Under the pieces are notes generated by a model, which was not told the DNA's origin, did no database searches, and worked only from the letters and a program-made list of their open reading frames with translations. A stretch of DNA of 23,389 nt from CAZJHX01 sp964545715. GTDB taxonomy: Bacteria > Myxococcota_A > UBA9042 > GCA-2863065. The DNA lies in contig CAZJHX010000165.1 of assembly GCA_964545715.1 (NCBI GenBank), forward strand, positions 1 to 23,389. The letters are read 5' to 3'. The position numbers and the translations under genes were made by a program. Shown in pieces: positions 1-8,118 of the stretch (the first letter of the stretch is position 1; each line of letters begins with the position of its first letter).

Positions 1-120
1 GCTCTCCCTCGACGGGGCACCACCCCGCCTTCGGTCGCCCGCCTCGCCAGCCACAAAAGCGCCCGCACCAATCGGTCGGGATTTCTGGCGGCAAGGTCTA
101 GACTAGAGCGCCGGGGACGG
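1..120. other. Non-coding 3' flank with a weak hairpin
   Basis: No gene is supported here. It lies downstream of the last minus-strand gene. A short GC hairpin occupies 13-27 (CGGGG, five-base loop, CCCCG), with no T tract on the minus strand, so it is at best a weak or factor-assisted terminator. An 8-bp palindrome GTCTAGAC lies near 99-106 and has no assigned role. Confidence 0.35.
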
Positions 121-1602
121 CTACTTCAGCGCGAATTCCATCTCGGTGTTGCCGATGCGGATGTGATCGCCGTCGCGCAGGAACTGCTTGTTGATCTTGC
201 GGCCGTTCACCCAGGTGCCGTTGGTCGAGCCGAAGTCGGCCAGCTCGTAGCGCATCTCTTCGATCTTGATGCCGGCGTGGCGCTTTGAGACGCCCTCGTC
301 GTAGAGCACGACGTGGTTGCCGTCGATGCTGCCGATGGTCGTGATGTCCTCCACCAGCGGGAAGGTCTCGCCTGCCAGCGGACCCGTACGCACGCGCAGC
401 TTGCCGCGGTCGGGGCCGTCGTACTCCTGGACCTCTTCGTACTCGTCTTCGGGTTCGGGGCGGTTGGAGCGCCACGCTGCGATCTTCTTGATGAGCCAGA
501 TGAAGAAGATCAGCCCGAACAGGCTGAGGACCCCGATGCCGACCCACTTCAGGATGCTGCCCCAGTTTGTCGGGGTGTCGGGGAGCTTCAGCGCCTTGGG
601 ATAGATGCCGCTGACCTGCTCGTCATTGGGCGTGCGTGCGTCGATGCGGAACTTGACCTTCTCCTCGCTGGGCAGGCCGGGCGCCTTGACGTCGATGACG
701 TACTGCTTCTTCAGCTGCGGCGCCAGATCGCGAATCGCGACCTCCAGGTCCTCGGGCTCGGTGATCTTGTTGTAGACGCCGTAAGTGCGCTCCGCCGCTT
801 GGCTGAGGTAGGTCAGAAACACGTCCTCCTGCAGCATCCCGCCAAAGGAGTAGATCTTGATGCCCGCGTCGTTGGCGGTCTCGATGATCCGCTTCAGCTT
901 GTTGTCGATCTGGCGCTTCTGCCGGTTTGTGTACTCGCCAACGCCGTCCGAGATGATCATGAGAATGCGGCGGCGAGGGAGGTCTTCCATCTCCGCCATC
1001 TTGTCGACGACCTGGTCCAGGTATTGATAGAAGTTCGGCGCCTGCGCCTTGCCCTCGTCCGTGTCCTCGTCATCCAGATCGACAATGCGCGTCTCGGGCA
1101 GCTCCTGAATGGTCTCGATCGCCCGATCCACGTTGCTCGTGAAGGGCACGATCAGGTCGTTGCCCTCCTCGTTGTAGAGCCATAACCCGCAGCGGTCGAC
1201 GCGCGGCGTCAGCTCTTTGAGCAGCTCGATAATGCCCGTCTTGGAAAACGCGAAGAGGGACGGCTCACCGACGCTCTTGGGGATGAAGCCACCGTAGTTT
1301 GTAAAGATGACGCCAAGCGCCAGCGGCTCGCCCACATCCTTGAACAGCTGCAGGTCGACGCTCTCGATGATCTCCGAGTTGATCGGGTCATCATTGATAT
1401 AGAAGTCGAGCTTGCTCTTCTCCTGCTCGGGGACCACCTGGTTGTTCCTGTCGATGATGTCGACATAGAACCGGATGACTCCGTCCTTCTCGTATTTGCC
1501 GAGATCGACAAAGTCGATCAGCATCTGGTCGCCCTGCCCGAGCGCAGGCGCGGCGGCAAACAAGGTGGTCCAGAAAACCAGTAGTCTCAACCGTCTGAGC
1601 AT
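121..1602 (-). CDS. vWA-like / transmembrane / FHA domain protein
   Basis: The 493-residue protein begins with a probable signal peptide (about residues 1-22, ending AAAPALG). A vWA-like domain follows at about 92-290, with a conserved-looking ISDG at 217-220. The metal-binding DxSxS motif is replaced by FTNYG near residue 100, so the MIDAS looks degenerate. One membrane helix spans about 350-371 and is followed by an acidic linker. A C-terminal FHA domain covers about 400-490, with SKRH (439-442) and GSTNGTWVNG (458-467). The usual Gly-Arg of the first FHA motif reads Gly-Ser (424-425). Predicted topology is vWA in the periplasm and FHA in the cytoplasm. No clear Shine-Dalgarno precedes the ATG at 1600-1602, and the next upstream in-frame stop is at 1633-1635. 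FHA domains bind phosphothreonine in the family. A role as membrane anchor or regulator of the CIS is inferred from position only. Confidence 0.85.
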   Translation of the reverse strand: MLRRLRLLVFWTTLFAAAPALGQGDQMLIDFVDLGKYEKDGVIRFYVDIIDRNNQVVPEQEKSKLDFYINDDPINSEIIESVDLQLFKDVGEPLALGVIFTNYGGFIPKSVGEPSLFAFSKTGIIELLKELTPRVDRCGLWLYNEEGNDLIVPFTSNVDRAIETIQELPETRIVDLDDEDTDEGKAQAPNFYQYLDQVVDKMAEMEDLPRRRILMIISDGVGEYTNRQKRQIDNKLKRIIETANDAGIKIYSFGGMLQEDVFLTYLSQAAERTYGVYNKITEPEDLEVAIRDLAPQLKKQYVIDVKAPGLPSEEKVKFRIDARTPNDEQVSGIYPKALKLPDTPTNWGSILKWVGIGVLSLFGLIFFIWLIKKIAAWRSNRPEPEDEYEEVQEYDGPDRGKLRVRTGPLAGETFPLVEDITTIGSIDGNHVVLYDEGVSKRHAGIKIEEMRYELADFGSTNGTWVNGRKINKQFLRDGDHIRIGNTEMEFALK

Positions 1603-1660
1603 AGACGGCAGGATAGAACACAGACGGGGTGATTAGAAGTGGGGGGCTTGTAGTCGGCGT

Positions 1661-2410
1661 CTAGAAGAGGCTCTTGAACTTCAGCTCCGTGCGACCGATG
1701 CGAATCTTGTCGTTGTCGATCAGCTCTTCCTTGCTGCAGCGGCGGTCGTTCAAGAACGTGCCGTTGGTCGAGTCGAGGTCGATGAGCGTGAAGCGCCCGT
1801 TCTCGTGGCGAATCGCCATGTGCTTGGAGCTTAGATATGGGTCGGTCACCACGATATCGCAGTCAGCCGCCGTGCCCAGCACGTTGCGGCCCGTGACCAG
1901 CCGGAAGTCGCGCCCACGCAGCGCGCCGTTGAGACACACGACCCAGCCGACGACATCCTGCGCCCGGTCGTCGACCATGCTGCTGATGTCGATGGCCTGC
2001 GTCTTTGAGCCCGGATCGAGTTCGAAGTCCTCCTCCGGCTCCTCGACCACACGCTGCTTCTTGGTGTTTTTCTTCTTGCCGAAAAGGCCCACTTTGCTCT
2101 CCTCTCCGCCCTTCTCTTTCTTCTTCTTGCCCTTGGCCTTGGCCGCGGCCGGCTTCTCAGCCTTTGCGCCCTTCTCTTCCTTTTCGGCCTTTCCGCCCTT
2201 CTTCTTTCCCTTGGCCTTTCCCTTGGCCTTCTTTCCCGCGCCTTTGGCCTTCTCTTTGGCCTTTTTCATCGGCGCGTCGACGGCGTTGTTGAACTTGGAT
2301 GAGGCCTTGCTCTTGGCGCGTGCGGTGGCGCCGTAGACCTTGGCGTTGGCCTTGGCGCGCACGTTCTCGACCCGATAGCGGACGAGGTTCTTGAAGAAGT
2401 CCATCACCAT
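1661..2410 (-). CDS. FHA-domain protein with lysine/alanine-rich linker
   Basis: The 249-residue protein has a basic N-terminus (1-47), a very Lys/Ala/Gly-rich, probably disordered stretch (about 48-117), and a C-terminal FHA domain (about 155-247). The FHA core motifs SSKH (194-197) and DLDSTNGTFLN (211-221) are present. The position of the phosphate-contacting arginine (usually Gly-Arg) reads Gly-Thr at 179-180, as in the neighbouring vWA-FHA protein, where it is Gly-Ser. There is no signal peptide or membrane helix, so it is probably cytoplasmic. Two in-frame ATG codons (2408-2410 and 2402-2404) compete as starts, and neither has a strong Shine-Dalgarno. It lies 64 bp after the baseplate-associated gene and 58 bp before the vWA-FHA gene, so co-transcription is likely. 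A link to the CIS is inferred from position. Confidence 0.82.
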   Translation of the reverse strand: MVMDFFKNLVRYRVENVRAKANAKVYGATARAKSKASSKFNNAVDAPMKKAKEKAKGAGKKAKGKAKGKKKGGKAEKEEKGAKAEKPAAAKAKGKKKKEKGGEESKVGLFGKKKNTKKQRVVEEPEEDFELDPGSKTQAIDISSMVDDRAQDVVGWVVCLNGALRGRDFRLVTGRNVLGTAADCDIVVTDPYLSSKHMAIRHENGRFTLIDLDSTNGTFLNDRRCSKEELIDNDKIRIGRTELKFKSLF

Positions 2411-2474
2411 GATGCACCCACATTGTGGGCCTCAAACGGTGATCAGGCAAGTGCGTTGGCGCTCGGCAGCGTCG

Positions 2475-4007
2475 CTATGCGGGGTGGTAGAACCACACTT
2501 TGAACATGTTGACGTCGCGCCCGGCGGTGATCGGAACCACCTTGATCTTCAGCGTCGGCTCCGAGACATACTCGCCCGGAATGACGAACGGCCAGTTGCG
2601 CCACCGGAAGCGGCGGTCGTTGCCCGGACACACCGAGTTGCCGACCTTCTTGCCGTTGACGTACATCTCGGTCTCGTAGTCACCGTGCACGTAATCCATG
2701 CGCACGATCATGATCACGTCCCGCTTCGGCGTGCATCCGGACACCTCGAACTCGGCATAGCCGCCCTCGTACGCCACGCCGACATCCTCGACGGTGACGC
2801 CATCCGGATACTTCAGCTTCTGGCGCGTGCGATAGCGGTCGCGCGCCTGCTCGATCTTGAACTTGTGATCGCCCTCGCTCTTCTCGTCGATCAGGTCGAT
2901 CATGTCGACCATCTTGAACTTGGAGCCCTCGACCTCCAGCTTCTTCTTGAAGTCCGCGCTGCGCACCTTAATCGCCTCGAAGACCTTGTCCGTGGGCGCG
3001 CCAACATCGGACGCCGGCGCTGCCGCCTGCAGCTTGTGAGCGAACAGATCCTGCAGCGACTCACAGCTCTTACGCTGGTAGCCCACGCAGTTGACCAGGT
3101 AGTCCAGGTCGTTGATGCCCTCTTTGCCCAGCCCGCGCGCGATCTCGATGTTCTTCTTGAACGCGCCGAACTCCTTGCGCGACCCAAACTGCGGGTAGTT
3201 GGCGTCGATGTCCTGAACCATCTGCCACTGCAGGCCAAAAATGACCTCAAACAGCTCCAGCAGCGTGTCCATATCCAGCATGTTCGCCCGCAGCATCATC
3301 TCCAGCGACAGCAGCGCATGCAGCACGTCGCTGGCCGTCAGAATGCGCAGATCGTGAAACAGATAGCTGTACGTGGTCTTGCCGATATCCAGCAGGTCCT
3401 TCACATCGTTCAGCGTGCTGGGGGCCAGGTTGGTCCCAACAAACCCCGCGATGGGGATAAACCGGCGATCGATCTCGTTGGCCTTGGGGTTCTTGGGATC
3501 CTTCGGCTCCGTGATCCGGCGCACACCCGGCTCCAGATAGATCCGGCACAGCTCCACCTCTTTGGTGATGTCCGGCTCGATGACCTCCACGTCCACGCGA
3601 CACCGCTCCGCAATGCGCCGGTGGCCCTTGAACTCCAGGTTCTCCTTGTACGCGATGAAGTCCGTGAACTCCTCGATGTACTTCGCCACCACATACACCG
3701 TGTTCGGCAGCTTGAAGTCGCCCGGGTTGATCGGCTTGATGTCGGTCTCCGGCAGCAGGATGTCGTTGCCCTGCCCGTCGATGGCGTACCCGGCCGCGAT
3801 CTCCACCGCCAGCTCGCCCTTGCCGCGCGACCCGACCTTGAACCCACCGAGATGATGCGGAATCACGCCGGGCGCGTGCATCACCCGGTTGTGAAGCTTC
3901 CGCTTCTCGATGTGGTACGTCTCAGCGGCGTTCCAATCCTGCTCGGTGGTCATGAACCCCCGGAAGAAATTGATGCGCTTGAAAGCCGCGAGTTTTTGCT
4001 CTGGCAT
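2475..4007 (-). CDS. Baseplate-associated protein of unknown function, CIS-linked
   Basis: The 510-residue protein begins KRINFFRGFMTTEQDWNAAE and continues with an HIEKRKLHNR stretch and GYAIDGQGNDILLPE at about residue 75. I recall this N-terminal pattern (RR/KRKLHNR, GxGVI, GYALDxxGNDI) from proteins beside TIGR02242/TIGR02243 baseplate genes in CIS loci. The middle (about 180-390) looks helical. The last 110 residues look beta-rich, with alternating aromatic and charged residues, and could be a sugar- or receptor-binding sandwich (inference). The ATG at 4005-4007 has GAGGGG eight bases upstream, overlapping the stop of the preceding gpI-like gene, and the gap is only 11 bp. It is probably a baseplate periphery or fibre-like component. 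No catalytic motif is seen. Confidence 0.75.
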   Translation of the reverse strand: MPEQKLAAFKRINFFRGFMTTEQDWNAAETYHIEKRKLHNRVMHAPGVIPHHLGGFKVGSRGKGELAVEIAAGYAIDGQGNDILLPETDIKPINPGDFKLPNTVYVVAKYIEEFTDFIAYKENLEFKGHRRIAERCRVDVEVIEPDITKEVELCRIYLEPGVRRITEPKDPKNPKANEIDRRFIPIAGFVGTNLAPSTLNDVKDLLDIGKTTYSYLFHDLRILTASDVLHALLSLEMMLRANMLDMDTLLELFEVIFGLQWQMVQDIDANYPQFGSRKEFGAFKKNIEIARGLGKEGINDLDYLVNCVGYQRKSCESLQDLFAHKLQAAAPASDVGAPTDKVFEAIKVRSADFKKKLEVEGSKFKMVDMIDLIDEKSEGDHKFKIEQARDRYRTRQKLKYPDGVTVEDVGVAYEGGYAEFEVSGCTPKRDVIMIVRMDYVHGDYETEMYVNGKKVGNSVCPGNDRRFRWRNWPFVIPGEYVSEPTLKIKVVPITAGRDVNMFKVWFYHPA

Positions 4008-4018
4008 TCTTCAGCCCC

Positions 4019-5110
4019 TCACTTCGTCTTCTTGGGCTTTGGTGAGCCCTTTTTCTTGGCTTTGGCCTTCGGTTTCGCCTTGGCGGCTTTCGCTTTTGGC
4101 GCAGCCTTCGCCTTCGTCTCTTTCTTCTCTTTCTTCTCTTTCTTCGCTTTCGTCTCTTTTGCCTTCGCCGGTTTCTTCACCGGGACGGGCTCCGGCCTGG
4201 CCGGCTTCTCCGCGGCGGGCATTACCGGCTCCGTCAGCGGCTCTTCCTCATCCTCGTCGTAGCGCAGATCCGCCACACCCAGCGCAGAAACGCCGATCTG
4301 GAAGAACGCCTGCGGCCGCGCCTTGTCCTCTTCCGTCTTGAACTGCAGGAAGTAGGTCGCGTGCGCCGGCTTCTCCATCTTGATGATGTTGTGCACTTTG
4401 ACCACCATCTCTTCGGTGATCTCGTCCGACGCGACCGGGATGTGCACCATGAAGCAGTGATCCAGCTGGATGGGCGGCAGGATGATCGTGTCCTCCGCCA
4501 CCGTCGACGAGATCCCGATTCGGAAGCCCGCATACGGCCACGCGTTCTCTTGGATGCTCGGCCGCTTGCCCAGGAAGATCTCCAGCACCTCGCGCATCGC
4601 CCGCTTCGTGCCCCGATAGCGATACATCTCCGCGGCGGCGCGGATCATCTTGCGCTTCTTGACGTCGGGCCAGTCCACGTCCAGCGTCAGCGCCACCCAC
4701 GAGGCCAGCCAGTTCAAGAAGTGCTGCGGCGTCTCACGCGGATCGTAGTAGCGGTGCCCGTCGTCCAGATGCGACGTCAGCGACTCCAGAGTGTGTTGGA
4801 AGATCCACAGGTACTCGCGCAAAAACGCGTTGCCGAGCCCCGCATCCACCTGAAAGACCTGCGGCAGAAAGCGCAGGTAGCTCTGCTTGGCCACGCTCAG
4901 CAGGACCTCGGTCGTGCTGTCGACCAGCTGCCCCTTCATCGGGTGCTGGTTGACGATGTGATCCACATCCTCGTAGCTCTCGACAAACCGCAGCGTCCCC
5001 TCGGCGAACCCGAGGTTGGTCAGCATGATCTGTGCGTCCCGGTAGTGCAGCCCAACGAGGTCGGGCATGACCAGCTTCTTCCGGACGCGCTCGCGAATGG
5101 CTCGGCTCAC
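4019..5110 (-). CDS. gpI-like (TIGR02242-type) tail protein with PASTA-like N-terminus
   Basis: The 363-residue protein has three parts. Residues about 15-75 match the PASTA pattern: MPDLVGLHYRDAQIMLTNLGF, then an NQHPMKGQLV turn and a VLLSVAK strand. Residues about 78-285 resemble the phage tail protein family TIGR02242 (gpI/Afp12-like), starting YLRFLPQVFQ and including YDPRETPQHFLNWLASW and the RYRGTKRAMREVLEIF helix. The last 60 or so residues are Lys/Ala/Pro-rich and probably disordered. In contractile tails the gpI-type protein joins the baseplate wedge with gpJ. The ATG overlaps the end of the gpJ-like gene by 4 bp, so they are translationally coupled. PASTA domains bind peptidoglycan in kinases and penicillin-binding proteins; here that role is only inferred. 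Confidence 0.88.
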   Translation of the reverse strand: MSRAIRERVRKKLVMPDLVGLHYRDAQIMLTNLGFAEGTLRFVESYEDVDHIVNQHPMKGQLVDSTTEVLLSVAKQSYLRFLPQVFQVDAGLGNAFLREYLWIFQHTLESLTSHLDDGHRYYDPRETPQHFLNWLASWVALTLDVDWPDVKKRKMIRAAAEMYRYRGTKRAMREVLEIFLGKRPSIQENAWPYAGFRIGISSTVAEDTIILPPIQLDHCFMVHIPVASDEITEEMVVKVHNIIKMEKPAHATYFLQFKTEEDKARPQAFFQIGVSALGVADLRYDEDEEEPLTEPVMPAAEKPARPEPVPVKKPAKAKETKAKKEKKEKKETKAKAAPKAKAAKAKPKAKAKKKGSPKPKKTK

Positions 5111-8100
5111 ACTATCTTCTCGTGTGCCTTCTCCGTGATCTCGACATTGACCAGGTACGGAAGCTCGTCCTCCATCACCCGGATCTGCTCGACCTCGACC
5201 TTTTTATCCTCATCGTAGATGCGGATCTTGCTGACGAAGTCGACACCCTCGACCTCCTCCACCACGTGGTAGAGGTCCACCTTGAACACGTTGCGTCCAA
5301 ACGGCCAGCCGCGACCGTCCTTGCCCCCTCGAAGCGGGTGGCAGAAGAACCGCAGCCGATCGCCGATCTCGCGCTTGATTCGGTCGCCTGACCCCGACGA
5401 GCGCCGCATGATCTCCACGATCACGCTCAGCTCGCGATATCGCGGCTTCAGCACGTGCAGCTTCGTCGTCAATAGCTTGCGCTCGTCCAGGTACTGGCCC
5501 ACGCGCCGCACCAACTCGGTCGTCGGGACCGGCTTGGCCATGAAATCAGGATGGTTCTCCGCCACCTTCGGCACGACTACCACCGCGACCTGGCCCTCGG
5601 CGTTGTAGCCCGGGATGCAGTTCACGCGGGCCACGCTGTTGCTCGCCTGGATCGCCAGCGCCTCAAAGTCCTCTTTGGTCACCGCCCGACCACGGCTCTT
5701 GAGCATGGCCGGCCCGCGCAGCTTGATCTCGTCCACGCTCTCCAGGTCCGCGCCACCCATCGCCGGGAAAGCGTTGGTCACCGAGTCGACATAGCTCATC
5801 GACCGCTTCATGACCTCGACGGAGTTGGCAGGCACGTTGCCGTTGCTGCCGCCGCCCACTTTGTAGGAGATCGCCCGCACGTTCCGGTCGCCCTTGGGCG
5901 GAATCTTGCCGCGAATACCATCACCGAACCGGATCTCGCCGGTCGTGATGTCCTTCACGTAATGCCGGCATTTGTGGTCTGACTCGTACAGGCTCTCGAC
6001 CTCATGCCACAGCACGAAGTAGCCCTCGCCTTCCGGCAGCTCCCGGAAGGCGTCCGGCCCCTCTTCGGAGCGAACCTGCTCGATCTCCGCGTCCGTCGGG
6101 CGCTCCTGCTCGATCACCATGATCATCTGGCCCGGCAGCACCGGCCCGCGATTGAAGTACCACGACTGATTCGGCGTGCCCTGGCTCGAGCCCAGCGTCG
6201 TCTCTGGATAGGTCACGTAGTTCGACGCGTACACCGAGTTCAGCAGGATACGGTCACACACCGGCGGCTCGTCGTACCCGCCCATCTCCAGGCGCGCCCG
6301 GATCCAGAACAGGTTGTCCCCATAGCGGCGCGTCTTCCGCTGCACCTTGGGACCGACAAAGTGCACAAACCCGCAGCTGCGAAAGTTGTCCGTGTCGTCC
6401 TTGGGCAGCAGGAGCGCCCACTCTTTGCCGTTCCAGTACTCCCACACGATCGCCTGCTCGGCGTATCCGTCCTGCCGCTCTCCGACATGGACCTTGCGCA
6501 TGCGCTGGCCGCCCTCGATCGCGCTCGTGTCCAGGATGTTGAAATAGATCGAGCACTGCTCGTTGGGGAATGCCGCGTCAAACCCCATGTACAGGGTCGG
6601 GTTCTCTTCGGGCACCGGCTGAAAGACCTGGAAGGGCTTGTACTCGGCCGACGCCATCTTCGAGAAGTCGGTGAACTGGAAGTCGTTGTACGTCACCACC
6701 GTCTTCAGCGGCGCGTCCGACTCAGAGAACTTCAGCGCCAGGTTCTTGAGCGACGGCGGCCGCAGCGGGTGCTCGTCCTTGTAGACCCAGCGCTCATCGA
6801 CCAGCTCGTAGCTGCCCTTCTCGCCGAAGCCGCCCTTCAAGATCTGCGCTCGGATCCAGAAGTGCTCCTTGCCGTTCACGTCCGCCGGGCGCATGTCGTC
6901 CGGTCGCGCAAACCCCAGCGATCCGTTCTTGGTAAACGCCGCGGTCCCGTCCTTGAAGTCGTGCGGGTTCTCTTTTTCCTTCTTCTTGCCCTTGGGCGGC
7001 TCGTAGCCCGGCCCGCAGCGACCCAGTGGGCGCCACCGCTTGCCGTTGAAGTACTGCCACTCGATAAGCAGATCATCCGACGCCGCCGGCTTCTCCACGA
7101 TGCTGGGATCGGTCAGGTCGATCTCCACCGAGATCCGTGTGTTCGGCTGGCTGAAGATCTCGTCGCTGGCGATATACAAGAAGTTGTCGATCGTCGGCTC
7201 GTCGCCCAGCAGCTTGAAGTTGCGGTCCAGGTCCTGCAGCAGGAACGCGTCACCCTGCGGGTTGAAGTAGACCAGGTGAGGCTCAACGCCTTCGCCCAGT
7301 ACCTCGATGCGCGCAAAGATCAGGTCGACCTGCGTCTCATCGTAGGTCTCCGGGACCTCGGTGAGGCGCCCCCGAATCCAGAACGACTCGACCTCGTTCA
7401 CCTCGGTCTTGTCAAAGTTGCTGGGCCCCAGGAAGGCGGCTTCGTCGTACGCCGTGTCGACGCCCGCGTGCAGCAGCTCTTTCCAGCGCTCGCCGTTCCA
7501 ATACTCCCACTCCAGCATCTGCGGGAAGGAGCGCTCGCCGCCGGCCGGCCGGTCAAACTTCAGCGTCAAAATCGCGGACTCGCTGAAGTTTTCGAGGCGC
7601 TCGTCGCCCAGGTAGAGGTACCGGGCCACCGAGCTGACGCCCTCGAACACCTGAAACGGTTGGCGCCCGTCGGTGTACGCGGTCACGTCGCTGTACTGAT
7701 CGTGATACTGGCTGACGGCGCGCGAGATCTTGTTGTTGATGAGCACGACATCGCGCTCGGTCTCAAAGGTCATCGCCTTGCGGTCGCCGGTCGGCCGGGT
7801 CGCCGCTTGCGTGCTGGCCGGCACCGTCACCATGTCCGTTCGCTCGTTGATTCCAAACGTCAGCACGGTGCGTGCGGGCTGCGGCGGCTGCCGCTGGATG
7901 CCCATAAGGTCCAGGAACGCCAGGTAGTTCTTCTCCGGCACCTTGTTGAGCCGGTAGATGATCATCTCCGCCATCCAGGCGAACAGCTCGATCAGCGTGA
8001 TGCCCGGGTCAGAGCGGTTGAAGTTGGTCCATTCGGGGCAGTACTGCGGAATGAGGCGGATGGCCTCATCCACAATGTCCCGATACGTGCGGTCGTCCAG

Positions 8101-8118
8101 GTTCGGACTGGGGATCAT
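5107..8118 (-). CDS. gpJ-like baseplate wedge protein (TIGR02243 type, Afp11-like)
   Basis: The 1003-residue protein opens with NFNRSDPGITLIELFAWMAE and an IYRLNKVPEKNYLAFLDLMG helix, the typical start of TIGR02243 putative baseplate assembly proteins. The C-terminal third carries the gpJ core (GGADLESVDEIKLRGP and GRAVTKEDFEALA). Between them lie three related modules, at about residues 203-252, 353-427 and 559-613. Each starts WEYWNG.. or WQYFNGK.W and ends FWIR.RL or FWIRAQI, giving a protein much longer than P2 gpJ or Mu gp47. It forms the baseplate wedge around the hub. It overlaps gp25-like by 4 bp upstream and gpI-like by 4 bp downstream, so the wedge genes are translationally coupled. 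Confidence 0.93.
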   Translation of the reverse strand: MIPSPNLDDRTYRDIVDEAIRLIPQYCPEWTNFNRSDPGITLIELFAWMAEMIIYRLNKVPEKNYLAFLDLMGIQRQPPQPARTVLTFGINERTDMVTVPASTQAATRPTGDRKAMTFETERDVVLINNKISRAVSQYHDQYSDVTAYTDGRQPFQVFEGVSSVARYLYLGDERLENFSESAILTLKFDRPAGGERSFPQMLEWEYWNGERWKELLHAGVDTAYDEAAFLGPSNFDKTEVNEVESFWIRGRLTEVPETYDETQVDLIFARIEVLGEGVEPHLVYFNPQGDAFLLQDLDRNFKLLGDEPTIDNFLYIASDEIFSQPNTRISVEIDLTDPSIVEKPAASDDLLIEWQYFNGKRWRPLGRCGPGYEPPKGKKKEKENPHDFKDGTAAFTKNGSLGFARPDDMRPADVNGKEHFWIRAQILKGGFGEKGSYELVDERWVYKDEHPLRPPSLKNLALKFSESDAPLKTVVTYNDFQFTDFSKMASAEYKPFQVFQPVPEENPTLYMGFDAAFPNEQCSIYFNILDTSAIEGGQRMRKVHVGERQDGYAEQAIVWEYWNGKEWALLLPKDDTDNFRSCGFVHFVGPKVQRKTRRYGDNLFWIRARLEMGGYDEPPVCDRILLNSVYASNYVTYPETTLGSSQGTPNQSWYFNRGPVLPGQMIMVIEQERPTDAEIEQVRSEEGPDAFRELPEGEGYFVLWHEVESLYESDHKCRHYVKDITTGEIRFGDGIRGKIPPKGDRNVRAISYKVGGGSNGNVPANSVEVMKRSMSYVDSVTNAFPAMGGADLESVDEIKLRGPAMLKSRGRAVTKEDFEALAIQASNSVARVNCIPGYNAEGQVAVVVVPKVAENHPDFMAKPVPTTELVRRVGQYLDERKLLTTKLHVLKPRYRELSVIVEIMRRSSGSGDRIKREIGDRLRFFCHPLRGGKDGRGWPFGRNVFKVDLYHVVEEVEGVDFVSKIRIYDEDKKVEVEQIRVMEDELPYLVNVEITEKAHEKIV

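Noticed and set aside
2391..4262. A 623-codon open frame on the plus strand
   Set aside because: It is antisense to the baseplate-associated gene and part of the gpI-like gene. Its translation has no recognisable domain and a composition typical of an antisense shadow in GC-rich DNA.
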